Source: Drosophila persimilis
Taxonomy: Eukaryota; Arthropoda; Insecta; Diptera; Drosophilidae
Assembly: GCF_003286085.1 (NCBI RefSeq)
Contig: NW_020825331.1
Location: forward strand, 372,001-436,000
Reading direction: 5' to 3'
Length of the DNA stretch: 64,000 bases
Part shown: positions 36,701 through 43,046 of the stretch, piece after piece
Layout: each line of letters opens with the position of its first letter
How positions within the stretch are numbered: position 1 is the first letter of the stretch
The notes under the pieces: generated by a model
Databases searched by the model: none
Told to the model about the DNA's origin: nothing
Seen by the model: the letters and a program-made list of their open reading frames with translations, nothing else
Position numbers and translations under genes: made by a program

Positions 36701-39700
36701 GCATGGTTGATGGACGTGAAAAATGAATAAGTGGGAAATTGTTTAGACCACTTTGTTTCGGTCACATTTTGCGTACAGTGACAGCTCGAAAGAGTGGATG
36801 GAAAACGACAAGAAAAGGAGACCATTTGCCATTCACACACACAGGCATTTATGGGCCGAGTGTCACCACTATTCATAGAATCACAGCTATACCCGTTCCC
36901 CTTTAATGCGTTCGAATCACCCCGAATCCCTAGAAACCGAATATGAATCGTTAACATGTTTCTGCAGGGATTCGACACCCACTACGGAGAACTCATCGCA
37001 TGTCCAACATTATTGCACACATGGAGATTGGTATTGTGAGGGTGCTCTGTACTGCTTACTCGTTCTCTCTATGCTCTCTCTTGTTCGGATCTGAGCTGCT
37101 TCGTTCAGTCCCTTTTGGGCGAGCGATTCGAAGCGAGTCCCCGAATCCCAACGAGTCGATTCGTTCGCCCGTTCATGCAGGGCTCTACTAGACACTCGCT
37201 AGCAAACCCTTTTGTCAGCTTAGGTAAAAGCATACCGAGAGCTTTTCGGACCTCAACCGATTGTAGATCGTTCTTTTGTGGAAGATCTACGAGTATTATT
37301 TATGCCATGCAGGAGGAACTATTGTATGCCTCCTTTCCCATTCGCTTGGTTCTACACGTACCGATGCTCTGGAGAAAGTAAGTTTTGCCATTGAGCAATC
37401 TCTATCTCTGCTCTACGTCACGCCACACATCATGTTTGGACGGGAGAAAAAAGCCACATTGAGAGAAAAACGTGACAAATTTCACAGCAAAGATAAATGT
37501 AAACCGTGAACAACGAAGGAGAGGAGTAGTTGGTAAAGGTTAGCGCCAAAGGTGAGTACGACCTTGTCCGATCTATGGAGAGACGATGTGCAGCGGTTCC
37601 GAAGAGCGGTTTCCAAGAGCCTCCCTCGTACTAAGACTTGCTTCTGGGACTGGAATATCATTTCCAGTATTTAAACCAGAGATTCTGACTAGAAGTTTCC
37701 TGTTTTATGCTTTCTTTCTCAATCAATTTTCTGTTTATGCCTCAACTAATCAATTACCTTCTATATGTTCTTGTTGTTCTTTTGGTTTGAAGCCTGGAGT
37801 CGGATTTATTCCATCCCTGACCATATATAGAATGAAATATACATACCAGAGGCAAATGTACACGCATGGCATATAAATGTTCATTCCGTACAGATGCGAT
37901 GGGGAAAACAATGGTTGGAAAATACTCGTATGTATGCCAGGCGAGAGACGAGAGATGAGAGTACTCGTTTGAAGAGAAATTCTGATGAAATCACCCAAAA
38001 AAAAAAAAAAAAATACAAATCAGAAGGGAGGGGCGACACAGAGACAGACCCCCAACATATTTTGTCGGATTTTCCATAATTTCCATGGGCGATAGATGGG
38101 TGTTGGGGGTTGGGGATGTATGCCCCTCATATAAATTATTTCCACAGAAAAAAACAAAGCAAAAAACTGGACTTCACTGGCGGCAGTAGAATCCAGTGAC
38201 CAGGGTTTTGTGGGTCTGATGCATTTCGTACAGTCTTCCATTTACAATTGTCTTTAATTATTCGCATTGTTCGTTACATTCCGGTCCGTTCCGTTCCGTT
38301 CTCGTTGGACTGTTGTTATGACATTAATAATGTCATTTAGCTCATCAGCAGCCTGATTTTCTCTGCTCTTTTTCCCCTCCTTCCAGAAATTGCGAAAAAC
38401 ATTTCGTGTATTGAGAGTTTGCTTGTTTTTGTTTCAGCTCTGATTGGTTTTGGCCACTTTTTTCATGGCTCAACAGACGACTGGCCATCCATAAATCACA
38501 CATGCACATATCTGCGACTGCAGGAGGAGTGATGCCACAGGATTCATGCAAAAAGTTTGTTCATTTTCACATGCCTTAATAACAGAAATCTTAATAATAA
38601 TTTAATTTAAATTTTAGTTATCTGGCGAACAGAGGAATACTGAATGCAGAAATATTTCTACATTGAAGTGCCAGCCTCCCAATGAATCCGGGCGAAATCT
38701 TAACGCTAAACATCCACAAAAGATGTTTACAGTTCATGGATACCCTTTGGAACAGCCGTTTAAACAATGGTTGCCACTTGAAGACTCAAAATATATAAAT
38801 ACTAAGATGCGTCTTTCTTGGAACCTGTCTTCCAATGAAACCTGTCTGAATCGTGAATGACAGTGTCCTGAGTGGTGGGGACTTCTGCCATGACACGCCC
38901 GACAAACAACCGGGGACTGCGTCATTCAAATTCATGGGTTGTAAGACACTTGTTTAGACACCTCTAGAATGTACTGCCATTCGATGTTCGAATGACTCTT
39001 CACACATACCATAGTATTGTATTTTATTCCGATATATACCTAATTCTCTTTTTACATGTTCTTTTTTTACACGGTTTTGAAATAACACGGTTAGAAAATT
39101 AAAATTTTTTAAGTTTCTACACGGTTTTATTCGATTTAACACTGTTTAAAATAGCAACACAAATATATAAAAACGCACACAGCTCACAAAACGGTTAAAA
39201 ACCAAAGGAAAACCAGAAAGAGCAAAAAGAGAATATGTACATATTTGTTTCTCTTTCGGTTTTTTTTGCGTATTCGATCACTGTCTTTTTTTACACGGTT
39301 TTATACGGTGTATATACATTTAAAACACAAACATCTGCGTATCTTTATGGGATTTCATTGTAACAAACACTGGGATCACTTGTAACGAATGTATGCCATT
39401 CACTTATAGGAAATTTTTGCAGCGAATTGTGAAATTTATATGCATCACCATCGCTGTTCCTTACATTTCCACATGCATAGATCTCTGTATTCTTGGTAGA
39501 AATAGTTCCTTTTTAATCCTATTTAATGCCAACTTTTATGCTCTTGTATTCTGATAGCAATCATGCTCCTCTCTTGCTGAAATTTTCTCTAATGTGCCTG
39601 CTTCCGAGTACTTATTCAATTATTCGGAAATGCTCAATCAAAATTACAATACCAATTTGTGGCTAAATATTTGTCAAGGCCATTCAGAGGCCAGATGTCA

Positions 39701-40680
39701 CATTGAAATTTAACACTTTCCAGCCAGAGATCCAATGCCACACATCCTTCTTGGAACTGAGCTCGAAACTCAATGGCCATTGGCTGGATAATGATGACTA
39801 TCCATTAATTTGCCCAAATATTTATTCAATTAATTTCTGTTGTTGTTTGGGAATTGGATAATCAAGTAATCTCTGATAAATATTTCAAACCACAACACTT
39901 CTCTGTCTCTGGCTCAGTCACACAACAATTCATACACAAAATACGAATAATACAAATTACAAATAATTAGCCAAAAGTCCACCAGCAAGTAAGGGTCAAG
40001 AATATCAATTAGAAGACTGGCTCCGTCTTAGTTTTGTTTTTCCCTCTTTACAGTACAGCCGCAATATGACTGATCTGACGAACCGTGTTCGCAAGATTTG
40101 CTTTATTTTCAGTGTCCTGTACAACGAACCGCTCGTCTGGGACATAATCAAGAGCTATGCTTTCTTTGTGGTATCCATTCCCATTGCTAAGCATTTCGAT
40201 GGCATGATGTTGCATCCTTAAATCCCAATTCTTATTCAAAATTGATTGGATTCAGGGGCTCTATGGCAGGCTTATTAAATTCTCTATAATTCAGGTAAGG
40301 ACCAATTGTTAAGGCTTAATTTCTTTGTAACTCTTTTCCCTCTTCCTCTTTTTTGGCAGGCTCTGGCGTTACAATTTTTAGTGCTTTTCAAAATTAATCT
40401 GTTTCTAGATTAAAAATCTGATGTAATCCAAATATTCTTTGTTTCATTTGTGTGGGTAGGGGGGAGTGGGTGGGAACAACCAAGTTTATTGACTTACCGC
40501 ATGAAGGCGCCACTGCTGCCGCCGCCGGTGGAGAGCAGCTGATGATGATGATGATGCTGCTGCTGCTGCTGCTGCTGATAGAGATGCTGATGCTGATGCG
40601 GATGCTGACGCAGGCCGAGGGCCATATCACCGAAATCAATGCTACTGCTGCCGCCACTGAGAGCCGGATGACGATGATGA

Positions 40681-40723
<43 letters not shown>

Positions 40724-40944
40724 AATGACTCATGGAGACGACTCCTCCGCTGGTGGTGCTGCTAATGCTGGCAGATCGACTACCGCCATGCAGGGACGGT
40801 GCATGTCCATGTGAAGGATGTGATTGAAGAGGATGCGGATGCGAATGCGAATGCGGATACGTATGTGAATGCTGATGCGGCGAGGATGCCGGCGATGATG
40901 TGGCAGCCACAGCGGGATATGAGATCAACTGTTGCTGCTGCTGC

Positions 40945-40999
<55 letters not shown>

Positions 41000-43046
41000 G
41001 CTGCTGTTGTTGTTGTGGAAATGTGGATTTTTGGATTGTGGTGGCGGCGGCGGAGGAGGCATTGATCGTTCCATTGGCCAGCAGCGTATGCCCATGCCCG
41101 TGCGATGGCGAGTGCGTTGACATTGTCAACCGATTCGATTCCGGCGTATGGGCAATGCTCGTATAGTGCTACAGAGAAAGAGAGCGAAAGAGAGTGAGAG
41201 ATAAGGGGTAATAGATTAGATACATAGAATATATATATATATATCTATATATTTATCATCATCTTCTGCTCACCATTTGTAGCACATCGCATTCCTTGGG
41301 TACAACGTGCAGCGTGAGCACCGCCGGCGTTTGCTTGATCATCGAAACGATGGTGCTGTAGGCAATGCCCGCAATCGGCTGATTGTTGACCATCAGCACT
41401 CGGTCGCCCGTCTGGAGGTTCGCATAGTGGGCCGGTCCGTTCGCCTGCACCTCTTTGATGAAAATGGTCTCCATCGCTTTCACCTGGTATGGCGGCAGCG
41501 ATGTCGGTGATGTTGGTGGCGGCTCCATTCCGGCAGCAGCGCTGTTGCTGTTGCTGTTGTTGCTGTTGCTGTTGCTATTGCTGCTGCTGCTGCCGCTGTG
41601 GCTGTGTCTGTTGCTGTTGTTGCTGTTGCTGCCACCTCCAGTGGATGCTTCCTACACACAAGCGACGAAGAAATGAAGACCAAAAAGCAGAAAACAGAGA
41701 GAAAACAACAACAGTTTAAGGCACATAAATCGTGAAACGAAAACAACAACAACAACACATTCACCCAGGAGAGCGGATAGCGCGAAGAGAGAGAGAGCGC
41801 GCGCGATCCCGAGAGAGCGAGAGCCGAGCCCCGCCGTTGGGATCGAGAGAGCGTGCCGCTGATCCAGCTTCATCATACGCTTTCCACCGACACTTTGTTC
41901 ATCGATTGGCAAAACAAACCTTCCACTCCATCGATCAAAAATAATATTATATTTTGTAATACTCAAAAGCCCTTACAGACCACAAAAAAGCGTCGGTGGA
42001 AAAGGTATCGTGTAACGGCAGCTTAAAGAGAGTGTCGGGAGAGAGAAAGAGCGAGCAAGAGCGGGGGCTATGATTTTCAATATTAAAAAGCACAAACAAA
42101 ACGCAAATTAGTGCAAAAACAAAATACAAAAAAAAAAAGCCGAATGAGCAGAGAAATATGGATTCCGTCCATTCGAAATACCCTTTCAATGGATCTTCTT
42201 CTGCTTCGATATAATAAGAAGAATAACATAATCCCGAATATTTATATTAATCCGCACAAAATGGGTACCTGGGCAAACTTCTTGATAAGCCGCATATGCC
42301 CGATGCTGTAAGGCATCGTCGCTCGCAAATGAAAAGCAAAAAGAAAGCAACACAAAATAGTCGCAATTTGAATAAGTCGCGCGTGCGCTGCCGCTGCCGC
42401 TGCCGATGCCGCCGCTCACGTAACGCGCGTCGCAGAGCGCGTCGTCATCAGAGCCGGCAGAAGAGTTTGTGTTCCAGCATTGAAAGTTTACTCCCTGCAA
42501 GCCTGTTTACGCTCTCCCTCTCTGTCACACGAAATTTGCATGCGGGAAAGAAAGAAGGAAAGAAAAAAAAGCAAAAGTGGACGGGCAGCGGCAGTCGGAT
42601 GACTAATTGCACCTCTCTGCTTGACCGGCGCGCCAGCGCAGTCGGCGCTCTCTTTCAATCACTCGCTCGCTCTCTTCGTTTCCTTTCGCAAGGTCTTCCC
42701 TGTTCCCTTTCCCACCGTTTCTCACCTGTGACCAGCTGGTGACGCCGGCCGACGCAGCGGCCGCTGCTGCGTTGCCATCATCTTCCGGTGGATAGGCAAT
42801 AAAGTGACGCAGCGTAAAGCCGAAGCCCTGATACGGACGCCTTCGTATGACAATCAGCTTCGGTTGTATGGATGAGGCGGCAATTGCAGCATTATTAGCC
42901 GCCGCCGCTGCCGCTGCTGCTGCTGCCGCTGCCGCCGCTGCTGCTGCCGTTGCTGTCGCTGCTGCTGCAGTCGATGGTGTGGCCACGGCCGATGCAGCCT
43001 GCGCCGCTGCCTGTGCCGCTGCAGCTGCGTTCGAGTTTTGTAACAT
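16900..43046 (-). CDS. RhoGAP19D: RhoGAP19D: PDZ, PH-like and RhoGAP protein of the ARHGAP21/23 family
   Basis: Fourteen coding exons in transcript order: 42726-43046, 41274-41651, 40498-41168, 23660-24490, 23016-23356, 22852-22944, 22318-22777, 22153-22252, 21697-21795, 21311-21631, 20256-21227, 19319-19576, 18610-19135, 16900-18554. All borders are GT/AG and every phase joins; the total is 7026 nt, 2341 aa. Order: Ala-rich leader; PDZ (about 62-233, broken by an insert); Q/H-rich region; PH-like domain (about 1040-1200); RhoGAP (about 1340-1529) with the Arg-finger motif GIYRIPG (Arg about 1378) and NLAIIFGPSIIR; then a long Ser/Gly/Ala tail. The family switches off Rho GTPases at the cell cortex; in flies RhoGAP19D is known as a lateral Cdc42 GAP in epithelia. 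The ATG at 43046 appears to be the first after an in-frame stop about 25 codons upstream. Further upstream exons or promoters are not excluded. Confidence 0.93.
18610..19135 (-). CDS. RhoGAP19D: RhoGAP19D coding exon 13
   Basis: 526 nt. A long Ser-rich tract leads into TKKRSTMGGGVGFLGGGSRS and QTRKASLDEKDSGTSVDSAG, then GLGLGLGLGHG and SVDISILLTDDDSSSRLSDT. It leaves one base for exon 14. Confidence 0.88.
19136..19318 (-). other. RhoGAP19D: Exitron-like intron, 183 nt, in frame and stop-free
   Basis: The donor CTG/GTAAGC and the acceptor CCTCCCTTTCACTTTCAG are good. The intron is 61 codons long and has no stop in the frame of its flanks, so retention would add 61 residues (a Ser/Thr run, a basic QRRQQRK stretch and the proline-rich LPAPPVPPS). 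Splicing is the default inference, because it joins ESVL to SLDYAKVS. Both forms are translatable. Confidence 0.6.
19319..19576 (-). CDS. RhoGAP19D: RhoGAP19D coding exon 12
   Basis: 86 codons starting YEYYFEGGNLPDLADVSGG, then a basic part, RFIPQLRRRTHGKRSAVNSD. It ends at donor GTAAGC, beyond which the frame stays open (see 19136-19318). Confidence 0.88.
19577..20255 (-). other. Intron between RhoGAP19D coding exons 11 and 12
   Basis: 679 nt with donor GTGAAG (weak) and acceptor TTGATTACAG. The frame stays open for about 90 codons past the donor, so use of an intronic poly(A) site would give a protein ending shortly after the RhoGAP domain. I see no other content. Confidence 0.7.
20256..21227 (-). 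CDS. RhoGAP19D: RhoGAP19D coding exon 11: RhoGAP domain
   Basis: 324 codons, phase 0 on both sides. The whole RhoGAP domain lies in this one exon: GVPLRSCPMS, GIYRIPGNKAA with the catalytic arginine, ISELSELVNT, VVSSLLKLFIRSLPDALMP, RMEPKNLAIIFGPSIIRTP and CRIVELLVTQ. The conserved Arg, Lys and Asn are all present, so catalysis is expected. Confidence 0.96.
21311..21631 (-). CDS. RhoGAP19D: RhoGAP19D coding exon 10: PH-like domain with Ser-rich loop
   Basis: 107 codons. The PH strands VIELDIRNFKFFDE and KKKYLIRMQ are separated from the C-terminal strand and helix (YTEILFKTKN, EMKRLFGLLQWKDSLN) by an insert of about 45 residues rich in Ser. Confidence 0.9.
21697..21795 (-). CDS. RhoGAP19D: RhoGAP19D coding exon 9: PH-like domain
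   Basis: A 99-nt exon of 33 codons encoding RMSEYRSWRQVKLEIKGDLL and RIFSGRHAKSEHN, typical first PH strands (the W-R-Q-V pattern). Acceptor GTTTCAG, donor GTAAGA. Confidence 0.9.
22153..22252 (-). CDS. RhoGAP19D: RhoGAP19D coding exon 8: start of PH-like domain
   Basis: 100 nt encoding IHVDAELNGKYVPNELEAF and IEIKSSCINGK, with a GTAAGG donor. It completes a codon from exon 7 and leaves phase 0. Confidence 0.88.
22318..22777 (-). CDS. RhoGAP19D: RhoGAP19D coding exon 7
   Basis: 460 nt. It encodes an Ala run, then VIRRYKPLSSSSFDEG and MRRISYLRATNNE, a Val/Pro-rich stretch and LSAHGSSRRASMSSDMRS. The Arg-Arg-Ala-Ser motif is a basophilic kinase consensus. Confidence 0.88.
22852..22944 (-). 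CDS. RhoGAP19D: RhoGAP19D coding exon 6, short
   Basis: A 93-nt exon encoding KFSAMTEQ, ten glutamines and AGATLADISESSSASG. Its borders (GTGGCAG acceptor, GTAAGT donor) join both neighbours in phase. Because 93 is a multiple of three, it could be skipped without a frameshift. Confidence 0.75.
23016..23356 (-). CDS. RhoGAP19D: RhoGAP19D coding exon 5
   Basis: 341 nt beginning FERKLVSHMSMGFDPFKPLS, with a run of about 13 alanines and then glutamine-rich sequence. Acceptor CCCACAG, donor GTGAGT. Confidence 0.85.
23660..24490 (-). CDS. RhoGAP19D: RhoGAP19D coding exon 4: Gly/Ser and glutamine-rich linker
   Basis: 831 nt, joined to exon 3 across a 16-kb intron with matching phase. It contains a Gly/Ser tract and several polyglutamine runs. 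The conserved-looking part is the end, YSKDLDYFETLQETGVTNK, before the strong donor GTGAGT. Confidence 0.88.
24623..24701 (-). other. Exon-like segment, candidate cryptic or poison exon
   Basis: 79 nt bounded by TTTTTAG and GTGATT on the minus strand. One frame is open (about 26 codons, ending GIYRLPDPMR) and would join coding exon 4 in phase. It does not accept the two-base overhang of coding exon 3: in that phase it meets a TAG. It may be a poison exon, part of an unknown alternative 5' exon, or chance. Confidence 0.25.
25051..25079. repeat. (ATCG)n microsatellite
   Basis: About seven GATC/ATCG units with one CC interruption. Confidence 0.85.
26351..26377. repeat. (CT)n microsatellite
   Basis: Thirteen CT units. 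GA-rich on the minus strand, i.e. the transcribed orientation of RhoGAP19D. Confidence 0.9.
26804..26822. repeat. (GT)n microsatellite
   Basis: About nine GT units in the intron. Confidence 0.85.
27110..27720. repeat. GCAG-rich cryptically simple block
   Basis: About 600 bp made largely of variants of GGCAG, AGCAG and GGCAGTG with no fixed period, ending in nine CAG units near 27675-27703. The reading frames are interrupted and the gene's own exons skip it, so it is intronic low-complexity DNA rather than a glutamine exon. Confidence 0.7.
28577..28603. repeat. (TTCC)n microsatellite
   Basis: About seven CCTT units in tandem. Confidence 0.85.
31174..31201. repeat. (CA)n microsatellite
   Basis: About fourteen CA units. 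Confidence 0.9.
31344..31546. repeat. Degenerate TACTCGTTGATAGAT minisatellite
   Basis: About ten diverged copies of a unit near 16-20 bp long, with core TACTCGTTGATAGAT, in 200 bp. Copies differ by substitutions and short indels. Confidence 0.75.
33655..34775 (+). mobile_element. DINE-1/INE-1 (mini-me, SGM-type) Helitron-like element
   Basis: A non-coding element of about 1.1 kb. It starts with TTATACCCGATACT (33655-33668), whose exact reverse complement lies at 34739-34752: a subterminal inverted repeat. The 3' end is followed by a short hairpin (TGCGG-TGT-CCGCA, about 34763-34775). The block at about 33737-33800 (TTTCCGACCCTATAAAG, CAGCATCAATAGCCGAGTCG) and the following (GTCY)n array are hallmarks of DINE-1/mini-me. 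No transposase is present, so it depended on Helitron proteins supplied elsewhere. Its middle holds three diverged copies of a unit of about 150 bp. The outer limits may be off by about 15 bp. Confidence 0.88.
33800..33864 (+). repeat. (GTCY)n array inside DINE-1
   Basis: About sixteen GTCT/GTCC units, the proto-microsatellite typical of this element family. Confidence 0.9.
34776..35705. other. RhoGAP19D intron between DINE-1 and the 47-bp minisatellite
   Basis: Non-coding. 35280-35520 is rich in CTGCC, CTGCT and ACTGCTT words and looks related in composition to the adjoining minisatellite. No gene seen. Confidence 0.55.
35706..36065. repeat. 47-bp minisatellite
   Basis: CAGAT anchors at 35706, 35760, 35805, 35836, 35883, 35930, 35977 and 36025. 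The four central intervals are 47, 47, 47 and 48 bp. Each central unit has the order CAGATCTCACTGCTTCTT, TGTCCGCTTC, CACTGCTTC and TCCTCTGG, so CACTGCTT occurs twice per unit. The left copies are more diverged. Confidence 0.85.
36066..39877. other. Large RhoGAP19D intron, distal part
   Basis: No convincing gene. It includes a (CG)n-like run (about 36140-36155), a 16-nt word near ATTCATATGCRACAACG repeated at 36475 and 36635, a DINE-1-terminus-like GAGTATCGGGTATAT at about 36282 and the ACACGGTTTT cluster at 39061-39302. Confidence 0.55.
39061..39302. repeat. ACACGGTTTT cluster with an exact 18-bp direct repeat
   Basis: CTTTTTTTACACGGTTTT occurs at 39061-39078 and again at 39285-39302. Between them are ACACGGTTAG, CTACACGGTTTTATTC and AAACGGTTAAAAACC variants. 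Confidence 0.7.
39876..39919 (+). promoter_or_regulatory. Candidate core promoter of the nested gene
   Basis: A TATA-like ATAAATAT (39878-39885) lies about 31-38 nt before the A of an initiator match, TCAGTC (39914-39919). Transcription would begin near 39916. Confidence 0.45.
40066..40221 (+). CDS. 51-aa single-pass membrane microprotein, TOM6-like
   Basis: The ATG at 40066-40068 opens the only long frame of the middle predicted exon; TAA is at 40219-40221. The start MTDLTNRVRKIC is basic. It is followed by FSVLYNEPLVWDIIKSYAFF, a hydrophobic segment (about residues 25-42) with IPIAKHF, and a C-terminus DGMMLHP. Size, a single segment near the C-terminus and the pattern E-P-L, A-F-F-V and a final Met-x-Pro resemble TOM6, the small tail-anchored subunit that stabilises the mitochondrial outer-membrane translocase. 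That assignment is inference from a weak pattern. A lineage-specific protein or a retained copy of another small mitochondrial membrane protein is possible. The reverse-strand ORF over the same bases looks like a shadow. Confidence 0.5.
   Translation: MTDLTNRVRKICFIFSVLYNEPLVWDIIKSYAFFVVSIPIAKHFDGMMLHP
40409..40414 (+). terminator. Poly(A) signal ATTAAA of the nested gene
   Basis: Commonest variant hexamer, 188 nt after the microprotein stop codon and about 84 nt before the donor of host coding exon 3 on the other strand. Confidence 0.45.
40498..41168 (-). CDS. RhoGAP19D: RhoGAP19D coding exon 3: polyglutamine and histidine-rich
   Basis: 671 nt, leaving two bases of a codon. It encodes a run of about 31 glutamines (about 40930-41025), mostly CAA, then HSHPHP repeats and further Q and H runs. 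No folded domain is evident. The nested gene on the other strand ends about 65 nt beyond the donor of this exon. Confidence 0.85.
41274..41651 (-). CDS. RhoGAP19D: RhoGAP19D coding exon 2: PDZ second half
   Basis: 126 codons, phase 0 on both sides. It starts with about 40 residues rich in Ser and Asn, then resumes the PDZ fold at AMETIFIKEVQANGPAHYA (residue about 166), includes LQTGDRVLMVNNQPI and ends VLQM. Confidence 0.93.
41652..42725 (-). other. Intron between RhoGAP19D coding exons 1 and 2, GC- and GA-rich
   Basis: 1074 nt with donor GTGAGA and acceptor GTGTGTAG. It holds GA-rich runs (41785-41850, 42040-42065) and a CpG-rich block (42375-42450) upstream, in transcript sense, of a possible alternative first coding exon. 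Confidence 0.65.
42269..42316 (-). CDS. RhoGAP19D: Candidate alternative first coding exon of RhoGAP19D
   Basis: The ATG at 42316 opens MPYSIGHMRLIKKFAQ, 16 codons ending exactly at CAG/GTACCC, phase 0. This matches the phase-0 acceptor of coding exon 2 at 41651. A GC-rich leader (42375-42480) lies upstream. The product would start inside the PDZ insert and lack the GFGF half of the PDZ domain. The donor is weak beyond GTA, and no clear initiator was found. Confidence 0.3.
42726..43046 (-). CDS. RhoGAP19D: RhoGAP19D coding exon 1: poly-Ala and first half of PDZ
   Basis: 107 codons, phase 0 at the donor (CACAG then GTGAGA). A run of about 17 alanines precedes LIVIRRRPYQGFGFTLRHF, where GFGF (residues 74-77) is the PDZ carboxylate-binding loop. 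It ends in an Ala-rich stretch after AYPPEDDG. Confidence 0.88.

Larger units (their letters stand above)
39916..40435 (+). other. Nested three-exon transcription unit inside a RhoGAP19D intron
   Basis: Predicted exons are about 39916-39988, 40054-40294 and 40360 to about 40435. Intron 1 (39989-40053, GTAAGG to TCTTTACAG) and intron 2 (40295-40359, CAG/GTAAGG to TTTTGGCAG) are each 65 nt, the commonest fly intron size, with pyrimidine tracts. The first intron is in the 5' leader and the second in the 3' UTR. ATTAAA at 40409-40414 is followed by GT-rich sequence at 40439-40460, as for a poly(A) site. It runs opposite to its host gene. Confidence 0.6.

Noticed and set aside
38663-38860. 65-codon plus-strand ORF
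   Set aside because: A protein-like composition was considered, but there is no promoter, splice or poly(A) support, codon use is unbiased and no family is recognised.
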